Source of the DNA: Paenibacillus urinalis
GTDB lineage: Bacteria; Bacillota; Bacilli; Paenibacillales; Paenibacillaceae
Reading direction: 5' to 3'
Assembly (NCBI RefSeq): GCF_028747985.1
Contig: NZ_CP118108.1
Location: 1,307,501-1,371,500, forward strand
Length of the DNA: 64,000 nt
This document shows positions 51,748 to 61,516 of the stretch, one piece after another. The notes under the pieces are model-generated. The model was given only the letters and a program-made list of their open reading frames with translations. It ran no database searches and was not told where the DNA came from. Within the stretch, counting starts at the first letter, position 1; the number at the start of each line of letters is the position of its first letter. A program made the position numbers and the translations under genes.

Positions 51748-52710
51748 TTGAAACCAGCTGCTCTAGGATCTGGCCAAAAAGTAAAGCCGAATCCAACCCG
51801 AAGCCGAAGACTTTTCGCGGAAATCTGGAAACACCGTATGACGTATACCCTGCTCATCCCAGGGTTAATCTGGCTTATCCTGTTTGCTTATCTGCCGATG
51901 GGCGGATTATCGCTCGCGTTCAAGGAATATAAAGCGAACCTGGGCATATGGGGAAGTCCTTGGGTCGGATTTGAGAATTTTAAATATGTGTTCAGAGATC
52001 CTACCTTTATTGATGCGGTATGGCGAACGTTATATATCAACATTTTGAAGCTGATTGTCCAGTTCCCGTTTCCGATATTGCTTGCACTGATGCTGAATGA
52101 GCTTCGGATGCGAAGAACGAAAAAAATATTCCAGACCGTATTTACGTTTCCGCACTTCCTGTCCTGGATTATCGTCTCGGGGATTGTCATCAATGTCCTC
52201 GCTTACGATGGACTGGTGAACAGTGCGCTTGCATTAGTCGGCCTGCCAACAATTAATTTCCTCGGTTCAGAGGATACCTTCGTGCCGATGCTCCTGCTCA
52301 CTGATATTTGGAAATCAACAGGCTGGGGGGCCATCATCTATCTGGCGGCCATATCAGGAATTGATCAGGACCAGTACGAGTCAGCTCAGATTGACGGTGC
52401 ATCAAGACTGCAGCAGATGTTCCGGATTACGCTGCCGAATATTCTTCCGACGATTACAGTCATGTTCATCTTGAATGTCGGGGGACTGATGTCTTCCGGT
52501 TTTGATCAAATCTTCAACCTTGCGAATGCAGCGACACAGAATGTGTCCGAAGTACTTGATGTCTATATTTATCGGATTACCTTCCAGTCCTCAACGGACT
52601 TTTCATTCTCGACTGCCGTCAGCTTGTTCCGCTCTCTAGTGAACATGTTCCTATTGCTGGCAGCGGACCGGGTAGCCAAGAAGCTGGGTGGAGACGGGTT
52701 GTTCCGATAG
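51748..52710 (+). CDS. Sugar ABC transporter permease, LplB type
   Basis: 320 residues from TTG 51748 with GTGAGGAG seven bases upstream; a GTG at 51733 would overlap that site. Six membrane helices and the binding-protein-dependent permease motif (ESAQIDGASRLQQMFRITLPNI). N-terminal TYTLLIPGLIWLILFAYLPMGGL is typical of LplB proteins. Pairs with the next gene. Confidence 0.88.
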   Translation: MKPAALGSGQKVKPNPTRSRRLFAEIWKHRMTYTLLIPGLIWLILFAYLPMGGLSLAFKEYKANLGIWGSPWVGFENFKYVFRDPTFIDAVWRTLYINILKLIVQFPFPILLALMLNELRMRRTKKIFQTVFTFPHFLSWIIVSGIVINVLAYDGLVNSALALVGLPTINFLGSEDTFVPMLLLTDIWKSTGWGAIIYLAAISGIDQDQYESAQIDGASRLQQMFRITLPNILPTITVMFILNVGGLMSSGFDQIFNLANAATQNVSEVLDVYIYRITFQSSTDFSFSTAVSLFRSLVNMFLLLAADRVAKKLGGDGLFR

Positions 52711-52727
52711 GAGAGGAGAATAAACAG

Positions 52728-53630
52728 ATGAGCACGATGGCTAGAAAAAAACCAAAGTTCTTAAGCAATAAAATGACGGTTATCGATTATTTTATTCTTT
52801 TCGTCCTGAGTGTGATGGCGCTGCTGATCTTAATTCCTTTTTGGAATGTCATCATGATCTCATTTGCAACGCCGAAGGAGTATGCGGAGAATCCGCTGCT
52901 CATGTTTCCTAAAGAGTTCACGTTGGATTCCTATACCGCGCTCTTTTCGGATGGGAGTATCCTGACCGGATATTGGAATACGACCAAGCTGCTTGTGATC
53001 GGGCTGCCGCTCAGCTTGTTTCTGACGACAAGTATGGCTTATGGCCTTAGCCGGAATAAGTTTCCGGGCAAGAAGCTGATCTTCTTCCTTGTTCTTTTTA
53101 CGATGATCTTTAATGGAGGTATTGTACCTCTCTACCTTGTCATGAAATCACTTCATCTGACAGGGACCTTAATGTCCGTCATTCTTGCAGGCAGCTTCAG
53201 TGCCTTTAATATGATCCTGATGATGAATTACTTTCACAGCCTGCCGGAATCACTGATGGAATCTGCCAGGCTCGACGGTGCCGGTGAATGGAGAATTTTG
53301 TTCTCGGTTGTCCTTCCCCTTGCTGCACCGATCATAGCAACAATTACTTTATTCTATGGGGTAGCGTACTGGAACAGCTGGTATGATGCCATGATCTTCC
53401 TGAGAAGACAGGATCAGCTGCCGCTGCAAAATGTGCTGAGGGCCATTATCGTGGAATCCTCGACCAATGCGTCGAATGCATCGAGTGTGGATGCAGTAGG
53501 GAAGAACTCGTTCTCTACGGGAATGAAGATGGCCGCTGTCTTTGTGACCATGGTTCCGATTATGTGCTTCTTCCCGCTGCTTCAGAAGCATTTTGCCAAA
53601 GGGGTACTAACAGGGGCAATCAAGACCTGA
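52728..53630 (+). CDS. Sugar ABC transporter permease, LplC/YtcP type
   Basis: 300 residues, ATG 52728 after GGAGAGGAG. Six membrane helices; motif ESARLDGAGEWRILFSVVLPLA. N-terminal FILFVLSVMALLILIPFWNVIMISF is typical of LplC. Forms the channel with the LplB-type protein. No ATPase is encoded in the operon, as is usual; a shared MsmK-type ATPase would serve. Confidence 0.9.
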   Translation: MSTMARKKPKFLSNKMTVIDYFILFVLSVMALLILIPFWNVIMISFATPKEYAENPLLMFPKEFTLDSYTALFSDGSILTGYWNTTKLLVIGLPLSLFLTTSMAYGLSRNKFPGKKLIFFLVLFTMIFNGGIVPLYLVMKSLHLTGTLMSVILAGSFSAFNMILMMNYFHSLPESLMESARLDGAGEWRILFSVVLPLAAPIIATITLFYGVAYWNSWYDAMIFLRRQDQLPLQNVLRAIIVESSTNASNASSVDAVGKNSFSTGMKMAAVFVTMVPIMCFFPLLQKHFAKGVLTGAIKT

Positions 53631-53691
53631 TGAACCTGATGATCATTAGAATTTTCATCTATAAATTCTATATCAAACATGGGGGTATAAC

Positions 53692-55284
53692 ATGAAAACA
53701 AATCAGAAGAAATTGTTGAGATCCGCACTGGTAACCATGATGTCGCTTGTTCTGCTCATCATGACAGCTTGTTCCAGCGGAGGTGCATCCGGTGGCAACG
53801 AAAAGGATGAGAATGGAAACTATGTGGACAAAATGACGGTTTCCGTAGCCAGCACAATTCAATTGAAGGAAGGGCAGCTGGACAATGAATTCCATCAGTT
53901 CTGGATGGATAAGTACAACATCGACTGGGAGTACAACTTTATTGAGTGGGATTCCTGGGGGGAGAAGCTTCGTCTATGGATCAACTCCGGTGACCTGCCA
54001 GATGTAGCGACATGGAACTACGTGCATGGGGATGCGATGAATTATATCGATCAAGGACTGCTGTATCAATTCCCTGAAGATTGGAAAGAGCGCTGGCCCA
54101 ACGTGGCAGCAGCATATAAGCTGACTGGCCTTGGTGAACAGCTGGAGGAGCTGACTGGCGGTACGTATTTGCTGCCAAGACCCGTGTACTACGAGAATAA
54201 GCCGGCAGATCCGCTCGTCAATCAGATTGGTGTTATCGCCTTGCGCAAGGACTGGGCTGAAGCGGTCGGTTTCGAGTTGAAGGATGCTTATACGACCGGT
54301 GAACTGATGGAGTACGCAAGACTCGTGAAAGAGAAGGATCCAGGCAAAGTTGGCTCTAATCTGGTGCCGCTGTCCTTTAACGCGGATGATGCACTAACGA
54401 ACCTTATCATGCCGAACAGTGAGCATTCACGAGTAGAGTCTGCCTTCTACAAAGGCGAGGATGGGAAGTATCACTGGGGAGCTGCTGATGAAGAGACACT
54501 TACGGGCCTTAAGCTGATGCAGGAGGCTTACAAAGAAGGTTTGCTCAACCCTGAGTTCTATACTTGGAAGAACAGCGAAGGAAGCGACAACTTCAGAGTA
54601 AGCGGAACCGCTGCTGTGACAAGTCTTGGCGGTCTAGCTTCGTACAGACAAGATGTGGATACCGCAATGAGAAAGAACCTGGGCGTAGAAAGTGATGAGC
54701 TTGTTCATACGGCAATTGTATTGGGTGATGACGGTAAATACCGCAATCTGGAGCAGGCCAATTTCTGGTCTGCACTGATCTTCTCTCCGGATATTGATGA
54801 TGCCAAGTTTGAGCGCATTATGGATATGCTCGAGTATACGACCAGTGAGGAAGGACAGCTGATCCTTAACATGGGATTTGAAGGAACGGATTGGGAGTAT
54901 GACGAGAATGGCAATCTGAAGAGCCTGCTGGAGAATGGAACAAGTCTGGAGGATAAGTATCCAAGCCGGTTTGAAGGTTTGTATCTGCTCGGCGACGACT
55001 TCAGCATGATTAACCCTGCCATTAAAGAAAATTACCGGGAGAGAGCCCTTACTCATTACCAGAACAAGGCGAAGCTTGGCGAAGAAGGCGGCGCACTTGC
55101 GGAGTATGACTGGACCGTGCAGCTGTACGATTCCAAAGCGAAGAATCAAGCGTCCTTCGACTATGCGACAGAGTATACGAATCTGATCCTCAAAGAAGGC
55201 GACCTGGAAGCGAACTGGAGAGCATGGGTAGAGAGCAAAATGTCGCTTGTACAGCCTGTGCTGGATGAGCTGAATGCGCTGTAG
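53692..55284 (+). CDS. Extracellular solute-binding lipoprotein, LplA type
   Basis: 530 residues, lipobox Cys near 27 (LLIMTAC), followed by a Gly/Ser-rich spacer. Size and the segment WGEKLRLWINSGDLPDVATW fit family 1 binding proteins for large oligosaccharides. Third component of the importer; ATG after GGGGG at about 53681. Confidence 0.88.
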   Translation: MKTNQKKLLRSALVTMMSLVLLIMTACSSGGASGGNEKDENGNYVDKMTVSVASTIQLKEGQLDNEFHQFWMDKYNIDWEYNFIEWDSWGEKLRLWINSGDLPDVATWNYVHGDAMNYIDQGLLYQFPEDWKERWPNVAAAYKLTGLGEQLEELTGGTYLLPRPVYYENKPADPLVNQIGVIALRKDWAEAVGFELKDAYTTGELMEYARLVKEKDPGKVGSNLVPLSFNADDALTNLIMPNSEHSRVESAFYKGEDGKYHWGAADEETLTGLKLMQEAYKEGLLNPEFYTWKNSEGSDNFRVSGTAAVTSLGGLASYRQDVDTAMRKNLGVESDELVHTAIVLGDDGKYRNLEQANFWSALIFSPDIDDAKFERIMDMLEYTTSEEGQLILNMGFEGTDWEYDENGNLKSLLENGTSLEDKYPSRFEGLYLLGDDFSMINPAIKENYRERALTHYQNKAKLGEEGGALAEYDWTVQLYDSKAKNQASFDYATEYTNLILKEGDLEANWRAWVESKMSLVQPVLDELNAL

Positions 55285-55337
55285 GGCGGGAATACATCAG
55301 TAAATAGAGAGAGTGGACAGGAGGAACACACTTACAC

Positions 55338-58300
55338 ATGACGACAATGACAAATGCAAGAAGAAGAGTGCAGGCCGGCGATTTGTCCTTTACTTTTTGG
55401 GAAAGCGGAGACTTATTTCAAGCGGTAAGCGGCAAGGTGATGATTAATCAGCTGATGCTGAGCCCCTTAGACGGTTCACTGAATAATATTTACTTGCGGA
55501 TTCACTCTGAAGATGGTATTGAGGCATACCCTTTATTGGGTATCCACTCGGATAGCCATGTCTATCAAAAAGGGAATTGTCTGCAATGGACAGGTACCGT
55601 GCGAAGCATCGCTTATACAGTAACCTTCGCTCCGACAGATCAAGGTGTGTGGTTCTGGGAAGTAACACTTCGAGGTGATGAGCTGAAAGTAGATGTGATC
55701 TACAGCCAGGACGTTGGAATTGCCGATACGGGAGCTGTACGCAGTAATGAGGCCTACTTATCTCAATACATTGACCATACCGTATTTGAAGATACCGAGA
55801 AGGGGTATGTCGTATGCTCCCGGCAAAATCAGCCGCAAGGCGGAACTTTCCCCTATCTTCAGCAAGGCTCCTTGACGGGTGCAGCAGGCTACTCGACAGA
55901 CGGTTTCCAGTTCTTTGGACTAACCTATAAAGAGACGAATATACCCGAAGCACTGCAGAACAAGACACTTGCCAATGAAGTGTATCAATATGAATTTGCA
56001 TACACAGCTCTGCAATCCGAGCAAACGGTGCTTGCAGGCGAAGCTTCATTCGTATTTTATGGATTGTTCCGTCCTCATCACGAGCAAGCTACGACCAAGC
56101 TCGAATACGAGGAAGTGGTAGAGGATGCTTGGAATACTTATACATCTCATAAAAAACAGAATGAAAAGGCTTCAGCTGCTAAACTGGCGGACACTTACTA
56201 TAAACCGCAGATCGGTAAGACACTCGCTGGTCGGTCCTTGACTGATGAGGAAGTAGACCAGCTGTTCCCTGCTGCTGGACGGCATGAGGTGGAGTATAAG
56301 GATGGGCAATTACTCGCATTCTTCACAGATACCTACGAGCATGTGGTGCTAAAAAGCAAGGAAATGCGGGTGGAGCGCCCTCACGGTCATATTCTGATGA
56401 GCGGGAACAATGTGAAGCTTGGAGCAAACGTGTTAACAACAACATCTTATATGTACGGAATATTCAATTCTCATGTTGTTGTGGGTAACACGAACTTCAA
56501 TAAGCTCATGAGTAATTCGCGCAGCGCATTGAATATTCCGAAGACATCAGGACAACGGATCTATGTAGAGCTGGATGGCGAGTATCGTCTGTTAACGATG
56601 GCTTCACTGTTTGAAATCGGATTTAACTACGTTCGATGGTATTATAAATTGAAGGATGATATGCTCGTAATCACGAATTTTACATCAGTGGACCGTCCAG
56701 AGGTTCAGCTCCAGGTACGTTCTGAGAGCGGGTACAGCTATCGGTATTTGGTATCCAATCAGATGACGATGAACGTTAATGAGTATGAAGTGCCTGTGCA
56801 CTATGCAGAGAAGGAAGGCAAGCTGATATTTAAGGCGGACTCCTCTGCGGTAAGTCATGAGGTGTATCCTGAGCTGTCTTATTCCATGTGGATGGATGGG
56901 GCGGAGTTTCAGGTTCATGACGAGACTTGTCTTGCTGAAGGGATCGTGCCGGGCGATGCTTCCCTGACTGTTCTGCAAATTTCGGCTAGCCAGAGCTGGA
57001 CCTTAACGATGCAGGGATTGCTGGACGGCAAGTCACTACCCTCGATTACTCCTGATTTTATGGAAGAGAAAGAGAAGTATCGCGAATTTTTCCGCAGTGT
57101 CATGAATGGGTTCCATCTAAAATTTCCCGATCCAGAGCGGTCTGAAGCGTTATTCAAAGTGAATTCACTTGCCTGGTGGTATACGCATAATATGCTGGTT
57201 CACTATTCGGTTCCGCACGGACTTGAGCAATACGGAGGAGCCGCATGGGGGACAAGGGACGTATGCCAAGGTCCTGTGGAATATTTCATGGCAACACAGA
57301 AGTATGAACAAGTTCGTGACATTCTTAAAATGGTATATGCCCATCAATATGAGGATGACGGAAATTGGCCGCAGTGGTTCATGTTTGACCAATATAACCA
57401 AATCCAGCAGGAAGAAAGTCATGGCGACATTATCGTATGGCCGCTAAAAGTGCTCAGTGATTATCTAAATGCGACACAAGATTACAGTATTCTGGATGAA
57501 CGGGTTCCGTACACGTTAAAGCACGGCTTTGATTTTACTGAAGATACCTCTACCATTCTGGAGCATGTTCAGAAAGAAATCGGTTATATCCAGAGTCATT
57601 TCCTGCATGATACGTACCTATCGTCCTATGGAGACGGAGATTGGGATGATACGCTGCAGCCGGCTAATGCCCAGCTCAAGCAGTACATGGTCAGCAGCTG
57701 GACAGTGGCTCTTACGTATCAAACGCTTCGGCAGCTGTCACAGGCGATGGAGTCTGTTCACAGTACCCTTGCACAAGAGCTTCTGAAACTATCCGAAGGT
57801 ATTAAGCGGGACTTCCAGAAGTACATGCTAAATACGAATGTGATACCGGGCTTCATCTATATGGAGAACCCGGAGGAAGTAAAGCCGATGCTCCATCCAT
57901 CCGATGAGGAGACGGGGATTCAGTATCGTCTGCTTCCGATGACGAGAAGCATGATTGCTGAATTGCTCAGTCCGGAGCAGGCTAAGTCTCATTACGAATT
58001 GATTAAAGAACGTTTATTTTGCCCGGATGGCGTAAGACTGATGAACAGACCTGCCGTATATGCCGGAGGAGTGAGCACACACTTCAAGCGGGCTGAGCAG
58101 GCGTCCAACTTCGGGCGTGAAGTCGGTCTGCAGTATGTACATGCCCATATAAGGTACGTTGAGGCCATGGCCAAGCTGGGCTATAAGGATGAGGTGTGGA
58201 GCGGTCTTGGGTTAATTAATCCGATTGGTATCACCAAAGTGGTTCCAAATGCGGAGCTGCGGCAAAGTAATGCTTACTTTAGCAGCTCTGATGGTAAATT

Positions 58301-58703
58301 CAGCAACCGATATGAAGCCCAGGAGCGCTTCGATGAGCTTAGAGCCGGAGAGGTCAAAGTAAAGGGCGGATGGAGAATATACTCCAGCGGCCCGGGAATT
58401 TATATGAACCAGCTCATTTCAAATGCGCTCGGCATACGTCAGGACGAGCAGGATTTAATAATTGACCCGGTGCTGCCGTCTGATCTGGATGGTATGGAGT
58501 TTGATTTTGAAATAGCAGGCAAAAAAGTAACCTTCGTATATCATTTGGGTGATAGTCATACTGCACGAATTGTTATAAATGGCAGGGACACCGAATTGAT
58601 TCGGGAAGATCATCCCTATCGGGTTGGCGGATTCCGAATTAAATGCGATGTGCTGGATAAAGAGCTGGATCGGCAGCGGAATGTAATAGATGTTTATATG
58701 TAA
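55338..58703 (+). CDS. GH94-like phosphorylase, probable 1,2-beta-oligoglucan phosphorylase
   Basis: 1121 residues, much longer than cellobiose phosphorylases (about 800) and close to the 1,2-beta-oligoglucan phosphorylases (about 1100). An N-terminal beta-sandwich region is followed by a linker and an (alpha/alpha)6 barrel (about 600-1010). The general-acid Asp is in SYGDGDWDDTLQP near 770; QYGGAAWGTRDVCQGP near 630 is the barrel's substrate loop. The family phosphorolyses the chain end to glucose 1-phosphate. In Listeria the enzyme is also encoded beside an Lpl-like importer. Linkage specificity is an inference from length and context. Confidence 0.75.
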   Translation: MTTMTNARRRVQAGDLSFTFWESGDLFQAVSGKVMINQLMLSPLDGSLNNIYLRIHSEDGIEAYPLLGIHSDSHVYQKGNCLQWTGTVRSIAYTVTFAPTDQGVWFWEVTLRGDELKVDVIYSQDVGIADTGAVRSNEAYLSQYIDHTVFEDTEKGYVVCSRQNQPQGGTFPYLQQGSLTGAAGYSTDGFQFFGLTYKETNIPEALQNKTLANEVYQYEFAYTALQSEQTVLAGEASFVFYGLFRPHHEQATTKLEYEEVVEDAWNTYTSHKKQNEKASAAKLADTYYKPQIGKTLAGRSLTDEEVDQLFPAAGRHEVEYKDGQLLAFFTDTYEHVVLKSKEMRVERPHGHILMSGNNVKLGANVLTTTSYMYGIFNSHVVVGNTNFNKLMSNSRSALNIPKTSGQRIYVELDGEYRLLTMASLFEIGFNYVRWYYKLKDDMLVITNFTSVDRPEVQLQVRSESGYSYRYLVSNQMTMNVNEYEVPVHYAEKEGKLIFKADSSAVSHEVYPELSYSMWMDGAEFQVHDETCLAEGIVPGDASLTVLQISASQSWTLTMQGLLDGKSLPSITPDFMEEKEKYREFFRSVMNGFHLKFPDPERSEALFKVNSLAWWYTHNMLVHYSVPHGLEQYGGAAWGTRDVCQGPVEYFMATQKYEQVRDILKMVYAHQYEDDGNWPQWFMFDQYNQIQQEESHGDIIVWPLKVLSDYLNATQDYSILDERVPYTLKHGFDFTEDTSTILEHVQKEIGYIQSHFLHDTYLSSYGDGDWDDTLQPANAQLKQYMVSSWTVALTYQTLRQLSQAMESVHSTLAQELLKLSEGIKRDFQKYMLNTNVIPGFIYMENPEEVKPMLHPSDEETGIQYRLLPMTRSMIAELLSPEQAKSHYELIKERLFCPDGVRLMNRPAVYAGGVSTHFKRAEQASNFGREVGLQYVHAHIRYVEAMAKLGYKDEVWSGLGLINPIGITKVVPNAELRQSNAYFSSSDGKFSNRYEAQERFDELRAGEVKVKGGWRIYSSGPGIYMNQLISNALGIRQDEQDLIIDPVLPSDLDGMEFDFEIAGKKVTFVYHLGDSHTARIVINGRDTELIREDHPYRVGGFRIKCDVLDKELDRQRNVIDVYM

Positions 58704-58775
58704 ATTTCATAACTTTATCAAAGATAGCTATAAGCAAATAACAAGGCTTGGTTACAAATGAGGGAGCGAGGACTA

Positions 58776-59741
58776 TTGGTCAGTATTAAGGACATTGCCA
58801 AAAAAGCCGGAGTTTCTATTTCTACGGTCTCTTATGCCCTTAATGGGAGCAACAAAGTGACGGACGAAACAAGCTCTAAAATTCTGGCCATTGCCAAAGA
58901 ATTGAATTATGTGCCGAATGCGGCAGCACGTAACTTGAAAAAGCGGGAGACCAAAATCGTTGGTGTATTTCTGACGGACTTCCGTGGAGACGTCTATGGT
59001 GATCTTCTGCATGGGATGAAGGAAATCAGCAATATACAGGGGTATGATCTGATTGTGTGCAGCGGCGAACAATCTCACAAAATGCTGCCAGAGCGCATGA
59101 TCGATGGTGCGATTATATTGGATCAGATGTTTGCAAGCGAGGAACTGCTGAAATATGCCGATTTGGGACATAAGATCGTGGTGCTGGACCGCGAGCTCGA
59201 TCATCCGAACATTAATCAGGTGCTCCTTGATAACAAAGCAGGCGCTACCCTGGCGATGGAGCATCTGATCGAACTGGGTCATAAGAAAATATATGTGGTG
59301 ACCGGTCCGGAAGGCTCTTACGATTCCATGCAGCGGATGAAAGCCGTGCGGATGGTCTCAGAGCGCTCTCAGGATGTGGAATGTATCGAGATCAGCGGCA
59401 ACTTCGAGAAGACCGGGGGAGAGAAGGCTGCCGAACAAATCATTGCTGAATATAAAGAGCCGGTTGCTGTGTTCTGTCTAAATGATGAGATGGCCATCGG
59501 ATTATGGAATCGTATTTCGGAAACGGATTTGAAGATTGGTGAGCACGTCCATCTAATCGGGTTTGATAACATTGAGCTGGCTGGCTATATGCAGCCAAGA
59601 TTATCTACCATCAACTACTCTAAGCAGAAGTGGGGAGCTCTTGCCGCCGAGCAGCTCCTTAAGCTGCTCTCCGGAGATACGGTGGAGAATGAGCGGATAT
59701 ACGTAACTTTGGTGAAAGGAGCGTCTGCTAAGCGGGTGTGA
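58776..59741 (+). CDS. LacI-family transcriptional repressor
   Basis: 321 residues from TTG 58776, giving VSIKDIAKKAGVSISTVSYALNGSNKVT, the LacI helix-turn-helix and hinge; ATG 58758 is an alternative start. The effector domain (about 60-320) has the periplasmic-binding-protein-like fold with IVGVFLTDFRGDVYGDLLHGM. It closes the oligosaccharide operon and probably binds the paired GAAACGATTCGAA sites at 50844 and 50920. Confidence 0.88.
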   Translation: MVSIKDIAKKAGVSISTVSYALNGSNKVTDETSSKILAIAKELNYVPNAAARNLKKRETKIVGVFLTDFRGDVYGDLLHGMKEISNIQGYDLIVCSGEQSHKMLPERMIDGAIILDQMFASEELLKYADLGHKIVVLDRELDHPNINQVLLDNKAGATLAMEHLIELGHKKIYVVTGPEGSYDSMQRMKAVRMVSERSQDVECIEISGNFEKTGGEKAAEQIIAEYKEPVAVFCLNDEMAIGLWNRISETDLKIGEHVHLIGFDNIELAGYMQPRLSTINYSKQKWGALAAEQLLKLLSGDTVENERIYVTLVKGASAKRV

Positions 59742-59899
59742 TTGAGAGTTATCGTGCATGCACGTATGTTTAATTTGTGCAGAACAAGGTTAAGAAAAAA
59801 GCATAGGCAAGCGGATGCTGCAACAGGTGCTGCCTCAGATACAGCATATGATATTGCATCAAGAGGATATACAGCTTGCTATGGTTCGCTCTTGCCTTC

Positions 59900-59915
59900 C
59901 TGTTATGAATAACAG
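59900..59915. promoter_or_regulatory. Palindrome CTGTTAT-GA-ATAACAG upstream of ohr
   Basis: A perfect 7-bp inverted repeat with a 2-base centre, 54 bases before the ohr start. Form suits a MarR-type dimer such as OhrR, although it does not match the B. subtilis OhrR box. Before it, GCATAGGCAAGC (59801) and GCTTGCTATG (59874) form the ends of a long stem-loop. Confidence 0.4.
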
Positions 59916-59969
59916 AGCAAAGAGCAGTGCACGATAATCCAAGATTACAGATGAGAAGGAGCGATTATA

Positions 59970-60389
59970 ATGGAAGCATTGTATACAGCAACAGCGACAG
60001 TACGCGGTGGCAGAGACGGTAAATTCGAAACATCGGATGGTGTATTGCGTCATGACTTGTCGACTCCGAAGGAGCTCGGCGGTGCAGGCGGCAATGCCAC
60101 GAATCCGGAGCAGCTGTTCGCAGCTGGATATGGAGCATGCTATGAGAGCGCCCTTTCCAACATCGCCCGCAAAGAAGGCGTGAAGCTCAGTGATGTTGAA
60201 GTAACCAGCAACGTCATGATCGGTAAGGACCCTAAGGATGACGGATTCCAGCTCGCTGTTCGGCTGGATGTCAAAATTCCGGGTGTAGACCGCGCTCAGG
60301 CAGAGGATCTGGCGAAGAAAGCGCATGAGTTCTGCCCTTACTCCAAAGCGACACGTGGTAATATTCCGGTTGAGCTTAATGTAATTTAA
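59970..60389 (+). CDS. ohr: Organic hydroperoxide resistance protein Ohr
   Basis: 139 residues, OsmC/Ohr fold. The reactive Cys is Cys57 (GYGACYESAL) and the partner Cys122 (HEFCPYSKATRGN); the Ohr-type start ALYTATATVRGGRDG distinguishes it from OsmC. Reduces organic hydroperoxides using dihydrolipoyl or similar thiols. GAGAAGGAG precedes the ATG. A terminator follows. Confidence 0.95.
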   Translation: MEALYTATATVRGGRDGKFETSDGVLRHDLSTPKELGGAGGNATNPEQLFAAGYGACYESALSNIARKEGVKLSDVEVTSNVMIGKDPKDDGFQLAVRLDVKIPGVDRAQAEDLAKKAHEFCPYSKATRGNIPVELNVI

Positions 60390-60413
60390 GGTTGATCCGA
60401 TCTCGTTTAAAAT

Positions 60414-60455
60414 GCCGGGGCTCTTGCATAATCGCTGGAGTTCCCGGCTTTTTTA
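60414..60455 (+). terminator. Terminator after ohr
   Basis: GCCGGGGCTC pairs with GAGTTCCCGGC, followed by TTTTTT. Confidence 0.8.
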
Positions 60456-60603
60456 TTGATGATATTCTGAAAACTTTCAGATCATAGCAAGGTTTCTTCA
60501 TTTTTCGTGTATATGGATTTGACATCAGGGTTAAAATTCTTTAATATGACTAAGTACTAATGCGCTACGTGGCATGAATAAATTTGAAATCACAGGTGAT
60601 TAC

Positions 60604-60879
60604 ATGTCTTATAGACCACAGATTGTAGACTTAACAACTGCCAGCCGAAATGAAGAAGCCGGACTTTACGAGTTTACAATGAAGCTCGCGGACGGAACAC
60701 TGTGCCGTGTATTCTATTCCCGTGATCCGGAATGGAAAATGACAAGCATCAGTCGTCTTCAGAAGACACCTTGTCCGGTATGCCGCAAAGACTTTATCTG
60801 CAAGTGCATGGAGAAGTTTGCAGGCGAGATTCATGAGCAAATTCAGGATAATCAATTGATCGAACAAGCGACGAAGTAA
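60604..60879 (+). CDS. Small Cys-rich protein, unrecognised
   Basis: 91 residues from ATG 60604 with AGGTGA five bases upstream; ATG 60574 would add ten residues. A mixed alpha/beta start (EEAGLYEFTMKLADGTLCRVFYS) precedes CPVCRKDFICKC, four closely spaced Cys that could bind zinc, and an acidic helix. I do not know the family. Terminator downstream. Confidence 0.6.
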   Translation: MSYRPQIVDLTTASRNEEAGLYEFTMKLADGTLCRVFYSRDPEWKMTSISRLQKTPCPVCRKDFICKCMEKFAGEIHEQIQDNQLIEQATK

Positions 60880-60898
60880 GAAGCGGATTCGATGATGA

Positions 60899-60930
60899 GC
60901 GACTAGGAAGAGCATCCTAGCGCTTTTTTT
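60899..60930 (+). terminator. Terminator after the Cys-rich gene
   Basis: GCG-CTAGGA (one bulge) pairs with TCCTAG-CGC, followed by TTTTTTT. Confidence 0.75.
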
Positions 60931-60976
60931 CTATATATTGTTATATGCATTCATTATAATTCGGGAGAGATGAAGG

Positions 60977-61390
60977 ATGCAGAATTATAGCGACAAGCAT
61001 ATCGTCCTCATTGATGGTGTGTGTCATTTGTGCCAGGGTATAACGAAATGGATTATTCAGCGGGATCCGAAAGGTGTATTCTATTTCGCTTCGCTTCAAT
61101 CTGATGTCGGAAGAGATTTACTGGAGCAGGGCGGATTATCCGTGGATGCGATGGATACCTTTGTATATATCGAAAAAGGAGTATACCACACGCGCTCAAC
61201 AGCTGCGCTGAAGGTAGCCCGCAAATTGAGATTTCCCTATTATTTGGCTTATGGATTCATTATTGTACCGAAGTTTATTCGAGACAGCGTGTATAACTTC
61301 ATTGCCCGCAATCGCTATCGCTGGTTCGGACGAGATGGGGAAGATGCCTGTATGCTGCCGACACCGGAGATTCGGGAACGTTTCTTGTAA
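60977..61390 (+). CDS. DCC-family thiol-disulfide oxidoreductase (YuxK-like)
   Basis: 137 residues. The family motif is DGVCHLC at 13-19 (Dxx CxxC), followed by WIIQRDPKGVFYFASLQSDVG and TRSTAALKVARKL. Thioredoxin-like fold; the physiological partner is not known. GGGAGAG precedes the ATG. Confidence 0.88.
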   Translation: MQNYSDKHIVLIDGVCHLCQGITKWIIQRDPKGVFYFASLQSDVGRDLLEQGGLSVDAMDTFVYIEKGVYHTRSTAALKVARKLRFPYYLAYGFIIVPKFIRDSVYNFIARNRYRWFGRDGEDACMLPTPEIRERFL

Positions 61391-61411
61391 TCATTATATA
61401 GTATGAAATTA

Positions 61412-61446
61412 GCCGCCTTTCAGCGTACCTGAAGGCGGCATTTTTG
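61412..61446. terminator. Terminator between the DCC gene and the convergent nuclease gene
   Basis: GCCGCCTTTCAG-CGTAC-CTGAAGGCGGC followed by ATTTTT. Confidence 0.85.
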
Positions 61447-61516
61447 AGTGTGAATATGGCTAGAGCTGTTAATACAGCCAAGGAGGCTGAATGTTGTAAG
61501 CAGCGTATCCACAGGA

